Notes: generated from the letters alone by a model not told the origin. Positions 42,415 to 52,750 are shown, numbered from the stretch's first letter. The stretch is 64,000 nucleotides of DNA from Monodelphis domestica (GCF_027887165.1 NC_077233.1:220886322-220950321); one strand, 5' to 3'. Made by a program: numbers and translations.

Positions 42415-42660
42415 AAAGCTAAATGACAGCAGATAGAGCTCTGGGTCAAAGAGACCTCAGTTCACATCAAGCCTCAGTCACTTACTACTGTAGAATCTTA
42501 TCCAAGTCACTTAATCTGTTTGTCTCAGTTTTTTCAACTGTAAGATGAGGATAATAAAAGCATCTATATTCCAGGGTTGTCATCAGGTTCAAATAAGGTA
42601 ATATTTGTAAAGTGTTTAGCACAATGCCTGGCACCTAGAAGATGTTAATAAATGTTTGTT
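42415..42660 (+). repeat. CORE-SINE/MIR copy, near full-length
   Basis: 'aagctaaatgacagcagata', 'tccaagtcacttaatctgtt', 'tccagggttgtcatcaggtt', 'agcacaatgcctggcaccta'. Confidence 0.8.
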
Positions 42661-42661
42661 C

Positions 42662-43355
42662 ACTGTACCAAAGGGCTTTAAAATTGTGTGTACCTTTTGA
42701 TCCTGTAATACCAAAGAGATTATTTTGTAAAGGGGGTGGGAAAGGACTACCTGTACAAAATATTTATAGCAGCTCTTTTGTGTGGTGGCAAAGAATTGGA
42801 AAATGAAGGAGTATCCCTCGATTGGGGAATGGCTGAACAAATTGTGGGATATGTTAGTGATTGAATACTTTCATGCTAAAAGAAACGATGAGCAAGATGA
42901 TTTCAGAAAAAGCTGGAAGGACCTACCTGAACTGATGCAGAGCAAAATAAGGAGAACTGGAAGAATATTATACATAGTAACCACAATATTGTATAATGTG
43001 GCTACTCTCAGCAATGCAGTGATCTGGGGCAATCCTGAAGACATGATGGGGAATGCTATCCACCTCCAGAGGAAGAGATGTTGGAGTCGGATGGATGGGG
43101 ATCAGAACATACTATATGTCACATCAGTGTATTTATGGATTTACTTGGGGGTTTTGATTTTATATGAATGTGTTCTTATGACAATGACCAATATGGACGT
43201 GTATTATAATGCATGATAATACATATATGACCCAGATCAACTTGCTTACATACTGGAAATATGAAATAATAATACAAATTGGGAAATGTATGTTGAAAAT
43301 TATTATTACATATAATTGGGGAAATAAAATATCTTTGAATCTAAAAAATAGATTT
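42662..43355 (+). repeat. L1 3' end: ORF2 C-terminus and 3' UTR remnant
   Basis: The frame 42782-43216 preserves the conserved NWK...PSIGEWLNKLW stretch and DLPELMQSKIRRTGR, as in the element at 595-3461. Its upstream CCHC region is absent. The 3' end is 'cataattggggaaataaaat' with A-rich tail. Diverged from the first L1, so probably another subfamily; it lacks reverse transcriptase. Confidence 0.85.
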
Positions 43356-43446
43356 TTTCATTTCCTTAAGAGCCTTAATGTTCATATACAGTTGTATAAT
43401 ATATATATACATATATATGTCTGTGCCTTCTTAGAGAGACCTCTTT

Positions 43447-43636
43447 AAAAAAAAAACCCTTACCTTCCATCTTAGAATCAATACTATGTACTGGTTCTAA
43501 GATAGAAGAGTGACAATGGGGGTTAAATGACTTACCCAGGGTCATACAGCTAGGACGTGTCTGAAGCCAGATTTGGACCTAGGACCTCCCATCTCTAGGC
43601 CTGACTCTCAATCCACTGAGTCACTCAGCTGGCCCC
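43447..43636 (-). repeat. SINE-A copy
   Basis: 'aaacccttaccttccatctt' to 'ctgagtcactcagctggccc'. Confidence 0.9.
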
Positions 43637-43847
43637 AGAAAGCCCTCTTTTTATAACCCTTACAGATGTTTCCCAGACCAATGATAACCTACCAATTAAA
43701 CACATTCCTCCTTAATAGCAATGGGGGAATTTACCCCTCCTTCTGGACCATCAGAAAAGCATTTTTAGCAAATCTTCTGCTATCCAGCATGGTCAAAAAG
43801 CTTTGGGTGGTCAAATATAATGAAATAAAGCTACTCAATCAGCAATC

Positions 43848-44099
43848 TGGCAGCTTAGATGGTATGATTGATAGAGTGTGAGGTATAAAGTCAGGAAAAC
43901 TCCTTTTCCTGAGTTCTAATCTGACCTGAGATACTTATTAGCTGTGTGATCCTGAGCAACTCACTTAATACAATTTGCCTCAGTTTCCTCATCTGTACAA
44001 TGAGTTGGAGAAGAAAATGGCAAACCACTGTAGTATATTTGCCAGTAAAACCCTAAATGGGGTCACAAAGAATCAGACACAATTGAACAACAACACAAC
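43848..44099 (+). repeat. SINE-B copy
   Basis: 'ggcagcttagatggtatgat', 'tgcctcagtttcctcatctg', 'atggcaaaccactgtagtat', 'attgaacaacaacac'. The 210 bp before it (43637-43847) is unassigned. Confidence 0.9.
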
Positions 44100-44367
44100 A
44101 GCCAAGCAGTCTCCACAACTAGGCTGAGGAGTTCCAAGCTGCACTGGGCTAAACCTATCAGGTGTACACACTAAGTCTGACACCAATAATTGCAAGCTTC
44201 CTGGGGTGACAAAGCACTAAGTCATTGAAGGAGATGGTCAAATGACCCTATATAGAAATGGAGCAAGTCAAAATTCTATGCCAATTAATTGTGAGATCAG
44301 ACCCTTTGAGTAGCATATACACTTCCATCATGGGGGAAACAGGGATAAATAAAAAGATAGATTTATA
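44100..44367. other. Unique DNA
   Basis: Nothing recognised. Confidence 0.4.
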
Positions 44368-44441
44368 GATAGATGATGGATAGATGGATGGATGGATGGA
44401 TGGATGGATGGATGGATGGATGAATGAATGAATGAATGAAG
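44368..44441. repeat. (GATA/GATG)n then (GGAT)n and (GAAT)n microsatellite
   Basis: Imperfect tetranucleotide repeats, purest at 44380-44440. Confidence 0.95.
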
Positions 44442-44444
44442 ACA

Positions 44445-45110
44445 AAGTTACACTAGAAGTTATCGATTTCCAAATTCCAAGGACTCAGACCTGGAAAGGA
44501 ACTAATCAATAGATCATCTAATCTAATCCAGCTTTCAGAGATGAGGAAACTCTGACCAGAAAAAAGAAATGAATTTCAAAAGATCACACAGCTCTCTAGG
44601 AGCCAAGCTAGGTCTAAAAGACAGGTTTCCTAATCAACTCTATGGTCTTTCCATTATACTGCACTGCTTTCCTTAGTGCACAATAAAATATACTTAGCAC
44701 TAAGACTATCCTGAAAATGATTTAAACTCTCTTTGATGATTCAGAAGATACTTCTACTACCTCAGGGTCATCACTATAAATATCCATTTTCATTCTGCTG
44801 TGGAAGTAAGAAAATACCTATCACTTAAGAGACCTAGTTGATGGGATGACAGTCACACCTTGCATTTTATAGCATTTTACTATTTTCCAAGCTGTTTTAC
44901 TTGAACTATCTCATTTGTTCTTCAAAACAGCCCTTTAGAGCAAAGCAGGGCAATTGTTGTTATTATTTGTATTTTACAGCTAGAGATGAGGCTCTTAAAA
45001 AGTCAAATGATTTGTTTAAGATCTAAGTAACTAATTTATACCTGAGTGAAGACTCAAACTCAGGTCTTCAGGCTACTAGTCATTCAGCATTCATTTTTAC
45101 TAGGCCACAT
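44445..45110 (-). repeat. Two MIR-type copies
   Basis: 44475-44690 ('ctttcagagatgaggaaact', 'agatcacacagctctctagg') and 44855-45110 ('ttttatagcattttactatt', 'ctcaaactcaggtcttcagg'). 44691-44850 between them is unassigned. Confidence 0.65.
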
Positions 45111-45114
45111 ACCA

Positions 45115-45500
45115 GATCAATCTATCCAATAAACATTTATTAAACATATGCTGTGGTCAGCTAGGTAGCTCAGTGAATAGATTGCCTGGCCTGAAGTCAG
45201 GAAGAGTCATCTTCCTAAGTCCAAATCTAGCCTCAGACTCTTACTAGCTATGTGACCCTAGGCAAGTCACTTAACCCTATTAACCTCAGTTTCCTCATCC
45301 ATCAAACGAGTTAGAGAAGAAAATGGCAAACCACTCCATTATCTTTGTCAAGAAAATCATAACTGGGGCCACAAAAATCAGACATGACTGAAATGACTGA
45401 ATAACAACAAAAAGAAATAGTCCCTGTCTTCAAGGAGCTTACTTACATTCTAGAGACAGACTGTACATGTGTGTATATATATATATATATATAAATGCAT
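45115..45500 (+). repeat. Family E fragment interrupted by SINE-B
   Basis: 'aaacatttattaaacatatg' on the left and 'gtccctgtcttcaaggagct' on the right of the SINE-B at 45156-45411. Ends in a short (TA)n at 45474-45492. Confidence 0.65.
45156..45411 (+). repeat. SINE-B copy
   Basis: 'gtcagctaggtagctcagtg', 'tagctatgtgaccctaggca', 'atggcaaaccactccattat', 'actgaataacaacaaa'. Confidence 0.9.
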
Positions 45501-45599
45501 ACAAAATTAATATGAAAAAAGTCATTCTTTTGTGTAAGGCTTTTAGCATATTAGATGCTGTACAAAGTAACATTGCATTGCCCTCTGGATGTTTCAGTA

Positions 45600-45784
45600 C
45601 CAGCTCAAAAAATAGTTAGGAACACAAAGTCACAGAATAATTGAGTGGAAAAGACATTCAAAATCATCTCTTCTAACCCCTTCATCTTACAAGTCCATAA
45701 CTTCAAGTCCAGAAAGGGAAATGGTTTGTCCCAAAGTAACATGCACAGGACATACCAATGACTGAATCAAAGCATTAAATATAT
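45600..45784 (-). repeat. MIR-type copy
   Basis: 'cacagaataattgagtggaa', 'ccccttcatcttacaagtcc', 'gtcccaaagtaacatgcaca'. Diverged. Confidence 0.55.
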
Positions 45785-45965
45785 AAGGCTGCTAGATGGC
45801 TCAGTGGATTGAGAGTGAGGCCCAGAGAGGGGAAGGTCCTGGGTTCAAATCTGATCTTAGATATTTCCTACTACACCAGACAAGTCATTTAACTTCTATA
45901 GCCTAACCCTTACTGCTCTTCTCCTTGGAACCAATACAGAGTAACCCTAACCCTAAATTTTAAAA
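45785..45965 (+). repeat. SINE-A copy whose 3' end is replaced by telomere-like sequence
   Basis: Normal SINE-A to 'ccttggaaccaatacagagt'. Then, where 'attgattctaagacagaagg' is expected, it reads TAACCCTAACCCTAAA (45942-45957), about 2.5 vertebrate telomere units, followed by 'ttttaaaagg'. Confidence 0.8.
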
Positions 45966-46140
45966 GGATAGCAGATGATTTCAGAGGACCAATGAAAGAT
46001 GCTATTCACCTCAGGACAAAGGTAAGGTATTAAAAGTGCATTCTTTTGGACATCACCAATTTGCAAATTTTTTTTGCTTGACTATTGATATTTTTCATAA
46101 GGATTCTATTTTCTTTTTTCAGTTGGGAAGGCTGGTAGAG

Positions 46141-46224
46141 GGAAGGAAGGAAGGAAGGAAGGAAGGAAGGAAGGAAGGAAGGAAGGAAGGAAGGAAGGAA
46201 GGAAGGAAGGAAGGAAGGAAGGAA
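46141..46224. repeat. (GGAA)n microsatellite, 21 units
   Basis: Uninterrupted. The poly(Lys-Glu-Gly-Arg) frame over it is an artefact. Confidence 0.98.
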
Positions 46225-46310
46225 TTAAAAAGTGAACAAATAAATGTGTGAATTAATTAATTAATAGATAAATGAATAAATTAATGAATGACTAGATAAA
46301 TACATTATGA

Positions 46311-47290
46311 TTAGGAACAGTTAGGTGGCACAGTAGATTGAAGGCCAAGTCTGAAGTCAAGAAGACTTGAGTTCAAATTCAGCCTCCTCTAGGTAAGTCA
46401 CTTGGCTTTGCCTCAGCTTCCTCATCTATAAAATAGGGATAATAATAGCACCTACCTTCAAAGGTTGTCAAGAGGATCAAATGAGATAATAATTGTAAAG
46501 TACTTAGCACATAAAGTGCTATATAAATGTTCCCCACTATTGTTAAAGATAGTTTCTAGAGGAATATTATTGACAAATAATAATTGTTATAATGAAAAAT
46601 GTTTATTAATTAACTTATCCAAGTTCAAATAAGTTGATGGCAAAGTAAGACAAATATTAACTGGTATTTAATATGCTTTACATACATTATTTCATTTTAC
46701 CCACATGACAAACTCATAAATACTGAGAGGTAGCTTCATGTAATAATATCAATAATAATAGTTAATATTTATGTAATGCTTACTATATAATGAGTAGAGC
46801 ACTGGGCTATGGAGTCTAAAAGACCCCCAGTTTCCTCATCTGTAATATGGGAATAATAATAGCACCTACCTTGTAGGACTTCATAAGGATCAGATGAAAT
46901 CACATATATAAAGAACTTTACAAACATTTAAGTGCTAAATAAATGTTAGCTATTATTAAAGGAAATTTAACTTGCCACTACCCTCATTTTACAGATGAGG
47001 AAACTGAGACTCAAAGGAGTTAGGTAAATATCAGAGAGATCTGAGTCAAGACTTAAGTTCATTTAGGATGGAAGTAATTTTTTTTTTTAGTCTTTCATCT
47101 CTGATACAGTGGAAACTGATCTGAATCAGGGAACTTGTGTTCAAATCCTCTGCCACTTATCTACCTATGTAACCCTGGACAAGTTGCTTAACTCTCTGGA
47201 CCCCAGTTTTCTCATATTTAAAATAAGGGAGTTGGACTAGATGGTCTCTGAGTTCTGTTCTCTCTAGATCCATTATTCTGTGATCATTCA
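46311..47290. repeat. Cluster of CORE-SINE/MIR copies
   Basis: 46311-46545 plus, near full-length ('aacagttaggtggcacagta', 'gcacctaccttcaaaggttg'). 46735-46960 plus ('agcacctaccttgtaggact'). 46965-47085 minus ('cattttacagatgaggaaac'). 47095-47290 plus MIR3-type ('ggactagatggtctctgagt'). 46560-46735 unassigned. Confidence 0.75.
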
Positions 47291-47875
47291 AGCTCTCATT
47301 CCAAAGTTGTTATTTTTTTAATAGACTTTGTTTCCCTCCCTGTTATGAGCCATGGATAGGAATTCCATGAAGGAGACATGATCATTTACTTCCTAACCCA
47401 GAAGGACCCCAGATAAACATGCAGTATAAGGCAGAATCTTATTCCCCTACTGCAATTATCATTCAGTGTCTGGGGTTTATCTCAGCTATATTTACCAGAC
47501 AGCATTCTTTCATTTTTTGAATATGAAAATCTTTTCACTGGGCATCAGAGGTCTCAGGAAATTCAACAGGAGATGTCTTTTTCTCATCGTTATTTCCAGC
47601 ACCAAATAATCTCAGATGGAATATTGCCACTCAGAAAAAAGCCTTATCTGCTTCCTAGGGGGGAAAATTGCACATTGACTTTGTCTTTCTTGGTCTTAAT
47701 TCTATGTTCTTCTCACCAAACCTCTTACTAAGTCATAGATCGCCAAGAGCCCTCTATTGCAGCTGGGGAAAAGACAGAAAGAACCTAGTATCTCCTGTGA
47801 TCACCAGCATGAAAAAGGAAGATGAGACTTCCTCTATTACATCTACCAATGAGGGCTGTCCTAAGGCAAGCCTCC
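47291..47875. other. Repeat-poor unique DNA
   Basis: About 580 bp with no recognised repeat. The 79-codon frame at 47668-47907 runs into the next MIR and is unsupported. Confidence 0.45.
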
Positions 47876-47879
47876 ATAG

Positions 47880-48060
47880 GATCATTGGAACCTCAGAGTT
47901 TATCTAATTCAACAACCCCTCTGTTTTTTTACAGATGAGACAACAGGCCCAGAGAGGTTAAAGGACTCTCAAAAAATGTACAAGAAAGCAGCAAAGAGAC
48001 TCAGAATAAGTGTCCTTTGACTCCAGATTGAGGACTTGCCTCATCACAAAGCCAGAATCT
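47880..48060 (-). repeat. MIR-type copy
   Basis: 'aggatcattggaacctcaga', 'tttacagatgagacaacagg', 'gaggttaaaggactctc'. Confidence 0.65.
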
Positions 48061-48288
48061 AGTGTATCTTTTTTCCTCCTTTTCAATATCTTTCTCACTT
48101 TTCAGCCCATCTCCATCCCCACATGGATACCAGATCCCTCTTCTCTTAGCAAGAAAAGTATCTAAGTAAAGCTACCTCAGAGGGGAGAGAAGCTTTAAGG
48201 TAGGAAGATAGAGACAGGATAGAAGTTTTAGATACCACGAGGGTGATGATGGAGTCAAATTAGAGATATGAGGTGGCAGGAATGAGTC

Positions 48289-48294
48289 TTTATT
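48289..48294 (-). terminator. LTR polyadenylation signal AATAAA
   Basis: Minus-strand AATAAA about 190 bp downstream of the TATA box, marking the likely R/U5 region. Confidence 0.6.
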
Positions 48295-48480
48295 AATTTT
48301 CCATGAGCCACAGCTAAGCTCTGATCAAAGGACCCTTCCGAAGGCTTTTACCAGTCCAGAGATCCACATTTAATACCACACAGGTCGGAGAGATGAAAGA
48401 GAAAGATTAGAAATGGAGCCTGGCCTTGGGACAGCCATCAGCTAGCCTGAAAGAGAGAGAGAGAGGCGGAGCTTGCTGGG

Positions 48481-48537
48481 CTATATATAATCTTTGATAT
48501 GCAAATATACACAATACATAGGGATGATTCTCATTGG
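48481..48537 (-). promoter_or_regulatory. LTR core promoter: CCAAT, octamer and TATA
   Basis: On the minus strand CCAAT (48537-48533) is followed by the octamer region (48506-48499) and a TATA box (48490-48482), a compact promoter order. Transcription would start near 48455 and run toward lower coordinates. Confidence 0.55.
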
Positions 48538-48660
48538 TTAATGACAAGGTATAGGTGTGGTTTCTCTTAACCAGGTGAGCACAAAGAAACCTGTGTTCCC
48601 GCCTAACATGGGGGAAGCTGGGGTCAAGGGTCAGAGGCTTTCCCAGCCATGTGCAATACT

Positions 48661-48686
48661 GAGCATGCTCAAGGCTGAGCATGCTC
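48661..48686. promoter_or_regulatory. Consensus p53-type response element in the LTR U3
   Basis: Two copies of GAGCATGCTC at 48661-48670 and 48677-48686, separated by aaggct. Each fits the published p53 half-site RRRCWWGYYY at all 10 positions and is itself palindromic. The 6-bp spacer is inside the accepted 0-13 range. It lies about 180 bp upstream of the LTR TATA box. Binding is inferred. Confidence 0.6.
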
Positions 48687-48782
48687 TCTTCTAAGACAAT
48701 CTGTACATACCAACTGTTCCCCTTGCCCATAGCTAGGGGTGGACTGCTACACTAAGTAACTCCTTCACAATAATCCAGAGCA

Positions 48783-48985
48783 GATGTTCTTAACCATTTT
48801 TGTGCTGTGGACCCTTCTGAGCGTCTTGTAAAGCCTGTGAACCCCCTTCTCAGAAGAAGGCTTTTAAATACATAAAATAAAATACATATGATTACAAAAG
48901 AAACCAATTGGTATTGAAATGTGGTTATTAAAATGGTTTTTTATTTTAAATTTAAATTTTAAAATTCTAAATTTGTATTTTAAGT
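48783..48985 (-). repeat. hAT-2 (MER5-like) copy
   Basis: 'gttcttaaccatttttgtgc', 'ttgtaaagcctgtgaacccc', 'aaatacataaaataaaatac', 'gattacaaaagaaaccaatt', reverse orientation. The right boundary is uncertain. Confidence 0.65.
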
Positions 48986-49271
48986 TCAAGATCCCTGGCA
49001 GAGAAAGTGAGTCTGAATTAGGAAGCCCAAACCTGACCTCAGATACTGACTAGCTCCTTTCCCATCTCCTCCCACTGGCCCTGCTTTTGGACTTCTCTGG
49101 AACTGTCCAATGTACCTTCTCTCTTGCCTTCCCCCATCTTTTTCAGCTGCCATTTGTGTGTTATCTTCCTCCCCATTATTATTATCACTATTATTGGTAA
49201 GTTTTCCTGTCACTCGAAGGTACTTATATTTTTCAGAGTGAGGAAAATAATAATAATACACACCCCAAAGA
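48986..49271. other. Unique DNA
   Basis: Nothing recognised; AT-rich. Confidence 0.4.
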
Positions 49272-49457
49272 AATAGTAATAGTAGCTAGCATCCAGATAG
49301 AACTTATTATGTGTATGAAACACTTTGCAGTTATCATCTCATTGGATCCTCACAACAATCCTGGGAAGTAGGTACTATTATTATCCTCATCCTGCAGATG
49401 AGGAAACTGAGGCAAAATGAGATTAAGTGACTAGTCCAGGGCTGCATAGTTATCAAA
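49272..49457 (-). repeat. MIR-type copy
   Basis: 'actttgcagttatcatctca', 'ttggatcctcacaacaatcc', 'tgcagatgaggaaactgagg'. Confidence 0.8.
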
Positions 49458-50235
49458 CTATAAACATTTATTAAGCATTTGCTAAGGGGTGTATGGGGTG
49501 TTCTGGGAGGACTAGCACCTCTGATGGAAGGGTTTGCCAACCCTGCATCAGGGTGCTCATCCACCTTTGGTGTCCATCTTTCACCCAACTCCTACCTGTG
49601 GCTCCAAGAAGCTGTGGCATGCTCAGCAGCCAACTCCCCAGTAATACCTCTACCAACAGTTCTCAAAACCATTAATGAGTTAGAGGAAACTCTACCCCAA
49701 GCATATGAAGACTTCTCCCAGAAGAATGGGTGGATGAGAGCAATTTGTTCCAAAGGTCTAAACAGGCACTGTGGAACATGTAGAGTGTAACCAGACATTG
49801 AAGATGCCAAGGTTGTCCACTACATCCCAGGCCATCACCAGTCATCCTGACTTTTATCTTGCCTCTGGACTTTGATGGCTCTGGAAGAGAGAGGGAGGCT
49901 GACCACCTTGGTAACTCTGCCTCATGGAAATCCAACTCAGGAGCAACATCATCCTGGGATGGCATTAGTCCTCCTCAAAGGGAAAGGACAAACACCACTG
50001 TGCTAAAAGCTGGAAATAGCAAGACAAATAAAAGCAAAGATAATTCCTGCCTTCAGGGAGTTTATAATCTAATGGGAGACGACAATATCCAAAGAGAGCA
50101 GTTGGAGAATTTCAGAGAAGACCCAAAGGTGGGTCAGCGGCAGGAAATGGGAAGGGTTCTTAGTAGGTATTTGAGGTCAGATTAGAACTCAGTTCTTCCT
50201 GACTCCAGGGCTGGAGCTCTCTCTACTTGGTGCCT
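49458..50235 (+). repeat. Family E fragment interrupted by family D, then a MIR piece
   Basis: 'aaacatttattaagcatttg' (49460) and 'ctgccttcagggagtttata' (50048) are the two sides of one family E copy. 50130-50235 is a reverse MIR-like end ('gaggtcagattagaactcag'). Confidence 0.65.
49480..49995 (-). repeat. Family D repeat, full-length
   Basis: 'ggggtgttctgggaggacta', 'ggctccaagaagctgtggca', 'ggccatcaccagtcatcctg', 'ggcattagtcctcctcaaag'. The open frames within it (49479-49790, 49859-50185 and others) are not genes. Confidence 0.85.
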
Positions 50236-50495
50236 AGAAGTCCCTAAATAGAAATCAGATCTCAACAGTAAAATGTGAAGTACTGTGTATTGGTGGAGGA
50301 GATACTTTGGGGTTGGGAAGTCTTATTCCTCAAATCTCACCATGTGTGTAATTAAACACCTATTCTGACTACTCATAAGACATGCCTCGGCACTTTTCAG
50401 ATTGGGGAAATTTGTCTCTGCTTTTTTAGTGGGCAAATAATGTCCTAAGCAAGAACTGATAGATCTAGAACTTGTCAAATCTAAGGGGGGGTGTG
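50236..50495. other. Unique DNA
   Basis: Nothing recognised. Confidence 0.4.
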
Positions 50496-50886
50496 GAGAA
50501 TGGCAGCTGAGTGGCTCAGGGGATAGAGTTGGAAGGGCTCAGGTTCAAATCTAACCTCAGACTCCTCCTAGCTCTGTGAACCTGGGCAAGTCACTTAACC
50601 CAACTGCCTAGTGCTTGCTGCTCTTCTGCCTTGGAACTGATGTTTAGTATCCATTCTATGACAGAAGATAAGAGTTTGGGGGGAGTTTTAAGGGACCTCT
50701 GTTAAAATCTCCCAAAATTCCTCAGATCTCTCAAAATTCCAATTTACTGTAGACTATGACACTTGCTATTTGTGTGACCCTGGGCAAGTTACTAAATCCC
50801 AATTGTCTAGCACTTACCATTCTTCTGCCTTAAGACCAATACTTTAGGATTAATTCTAAAACAGAAGGTAAGAGGTTTTTTAAAAA
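50496..50886 (+). repeat. Two SINE-A copies
   Basis: 50496-50685 ('aatggcagctgagtggctca' to 'gacagaagataagagtttgg') and a 5'-truncated copy at 50764-50886 ('atttgtgtgaccctgggcaa' to 'acagaaggtaagaggttttt'). Confidence 0.85.
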
Positions 50887-50997
50887 TCTAAAGGGAGCCT
50901 TGGCAAAGTGCGAGATTTCATGATCTTTTCTTACACTCCAGTCCTTTGTCTCATCTCATAATGGGCATAGTAGGTGTTTATTTACTTATTTCTTGGT

Positions 50998-51480
50998 TGA
51001 TAACTGCATAACCCTAGACAAGCCATTTAATCATAGGTTGCCTCAGTTTCCTCATCTGTAAGATGGAGATAATAGGACCTACCTCCCAAAGTTGTTGTGG
51101 GAATAAAAACAAGTTGGATTTTTCTTTTACAGTTTGAGATGATACCAAAGTCTTCAATCCTCCTAGGTGCAAAGGACCACAGAGACAAGGAAAATTCCTT
51201 TATCTGTCCCTCCAAATGCTTCCACATGATGAGAATTCTCAGAAGCGTGTTTCTAAAACATTACTTTGATGATACCCTTCACCTGCTCAAAAGTCTTTGC
51301 CTTAAGAACTAGGTATAATTCATTCAAGGTTCTGCAACATTTTGGCTTCAAACCACTCTTCCAGCCTTATATTAGTACTTCTCTTCCTAAATTCTCTATG
51401 CCCCTAACTGGACTACTTAACTGTTCGTCAGTCTTGTTCTGACCTTTCCCACCTCTGTGAAACCCTTCATATCTAGAATG
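50998..51480 (+). repeat. MIR fragment and L2 3'-region fragment
   Basis: 50998-51105 MIR ('tgcctcagtttcctcatctg', 'ctcccaaagttgttgtggga'). 51220-51480 L2-like ('cttcacctgctcaaaagtct', 'ttccagccttatattagtac', 'aactggactacttaactgtt'). 51106-51219 unassigned. Confidence 0.6.
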
Positions 51481-51520
51481 CAAAGATCCAGGCGAATTTA
51501 CCACACAAGGAATGGGATTT

Positions 51521-51853
51521 ACAGCGATCCCTCACCTATTGGGGAGTTATGTTCCAGAGACCCTGGGAGAGACGAAAATCCATGAAGTAGAGGCATTATG
51601 TTAATTTTATTATTTATATATATCTTAAGGCTTTATAAACCTTAACTTCTCTCCCATAAACCTTTTCCACACTCTTATTAACCTACGGTCACTGAGCCAA
51701 TCAGCACCCAGAATACAGAACACAGTGCTGTGGTTGGTCGCCTTTCATTCCATCAGTCAATAGTTTGCTAGGATAAGTGTAACTCCACAATACAGAATTA
51801 GATTTAAAAAAAAAAAGAAATCAGCAATACAGTGAAGACGCAGGATGACTGTA
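51521..51853. mobile_element. Tc/mariner-superfamily MITE (Kanga/Tigger-like)
   Basis: The start 'acagcgatccctcacctatt' and the reverse complement of the end 'acagtcatcctgcgtcttca' form an imperfect terminal inverted repeat; TA lies at the edges. Interior 'gagacgaaaatccatgaagt' resembles elements of this type. 333 bp, no transposase frame. Confidence 0.6.
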
Positions 51854-51879
51854 TTTCATGTGAATTCCTAGGCTTTCTT

Positions 51880-52124
51880 GGAATTTCAGTTTCCTTACCT
51901 CCTAGTTTAGTGCTAAGGAAGTGGTTAAAAGATTGAGGGGTTAGATTTGGAATCAGGAAGAACTGGTTTCAAATTCTGCCTCTGGTCTTACTAGGTGTGT
52001 TCTTTAGTCACTCACTCAGCCTCATTTGCCTCATCTGTGAAATAAAAATAATAATGTATCAAAGAATTGTAGTGTATCAATAGTGCAATAAAGTATACAT
52101 AGCATTTTTGCAAATCTTAAAATT
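51880..52124 (+). repeat. MIR-type copy
   Basis: 'tttggaatcaggaagaactg', 'tcatttgcctcatctgtgaa', 'catttttgcaaatcttaaaa'. Confidence 0.65.
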
Positions 52125-52132
52125 CTGTAGAA

Positions 52133-52288
52133 CAATGATAATGAACCTTTTGGAGGGGTGGGTGATGTCTTCAGGTGCCCATGGAGATGGGGAGAGGAGT
52201 GGCCTGACCCCAAGTCCCTCTGGCTTTCTAGTAATGAACTCTGGCGAACTCTGTACTCGGGTGATGTGTCATAGGTTTGCCAAAATGG
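52133..52288 (+). mobile_element. hAT-1 MITE, shortened and diverged
   Basis: 'caatgataatgaaccttttg' to 'gtcataggtttgccaaaatgg'. Possible 8-bp duplication ctgtagaa (52125-52132) against ctataaaa (52289-52296), 6 of 8 matching. It lies within a MIR. Confidence 0.65.
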
Positions 52289-52314
52289 CTATAAAAACAG
52301 ACTATTATTATCAT

Positions 52315-52750
52315 TATGTTTAGTTGTGTGACCACGGACAAGTCAATTAACCTCTGTAAACCTTAGTTTTCTTAATTCATCTAACTTGCAGCTGAAATCT
52401 TCCATGTTATTGTTTAGGTTCAAAAGATCATAAAGTGATTTGCCATTTTCTTCTTCAGCTCATTTTACAGATGAAAAACTGAGGCAAACAGGGTTAAGTG
52501 ACTTGCCTAGGATAACTCAGCTAGTAAGTATCTGAGGCTAGATAGGAATTTAGAAAAATAAGTCTTCCTGGCCTGGCACTGTTAGCTCCTTGAAAAAAAG
52601 AGACTCTTGCTTTTCCATTGGTGTCCAACAGAGTTTTTCACATAGTAAGCACTTAATAAATGTTTTATTCATCCATTCATCTGTAAAATGAGGGGGTGGG
52701 AATAGATGGGCTCTAACGTCCCTTCAAGCTCTAAATCATCGTATGATCTG
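52315..52750. repeat. MIR, reverse SINE-B, L2 tail and MIR3 fragments
   Basis: 52320-52385 MIR plus. 52395-52575 SINE-B minus ('tttgccattttcttcttcag', 'aactgaggcaaacagggtta'). 52590-52665 L2 tail ('agtaagcacttaataaatg'). 52675-52750 MIR3-type end ('aatagatgggctctaacgtc'). Confidence 0.7.

Larger units (their letters stand above)
48167..48751 (-). mobile_element. Solo LTR of an endogenous retrovirus
   Basis: A 585-bp unit reading, on the minus strand, from TGTAGCAG to GCTTTA (a canonical CA end with one C-to-T change, or TG...TA). Flanked by ctaag at 48162-48166 and 48752-48756. Retroviral LTR order is visible: U3 with paired GAGCATGCTC, CCAAT (48537-48533), ATGCAAAT-type octamer (48499-48506, plus strand) and TATATATAA (48481-48489), then AATAAA (48294-48289). 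No gag, pol or env lies next to it, so it is a recombination product of a provirus. The 107-codon minus frame inside it is chance. Family not identified. Confidence 0.8.

Noticed and set aside
42782..43216. 144-codon frame considered as a host gene
   Set aside because: It matches the C-terminal end of L1 ORF2 and is part of an L1 3'-end remnant.
48407..48730. 107-codon minus-strand frame inside the solo LTR
   Set aside because: LTRs of this type are not expected to encode protein; the frame has no recognised motif and crosses the promoter region.
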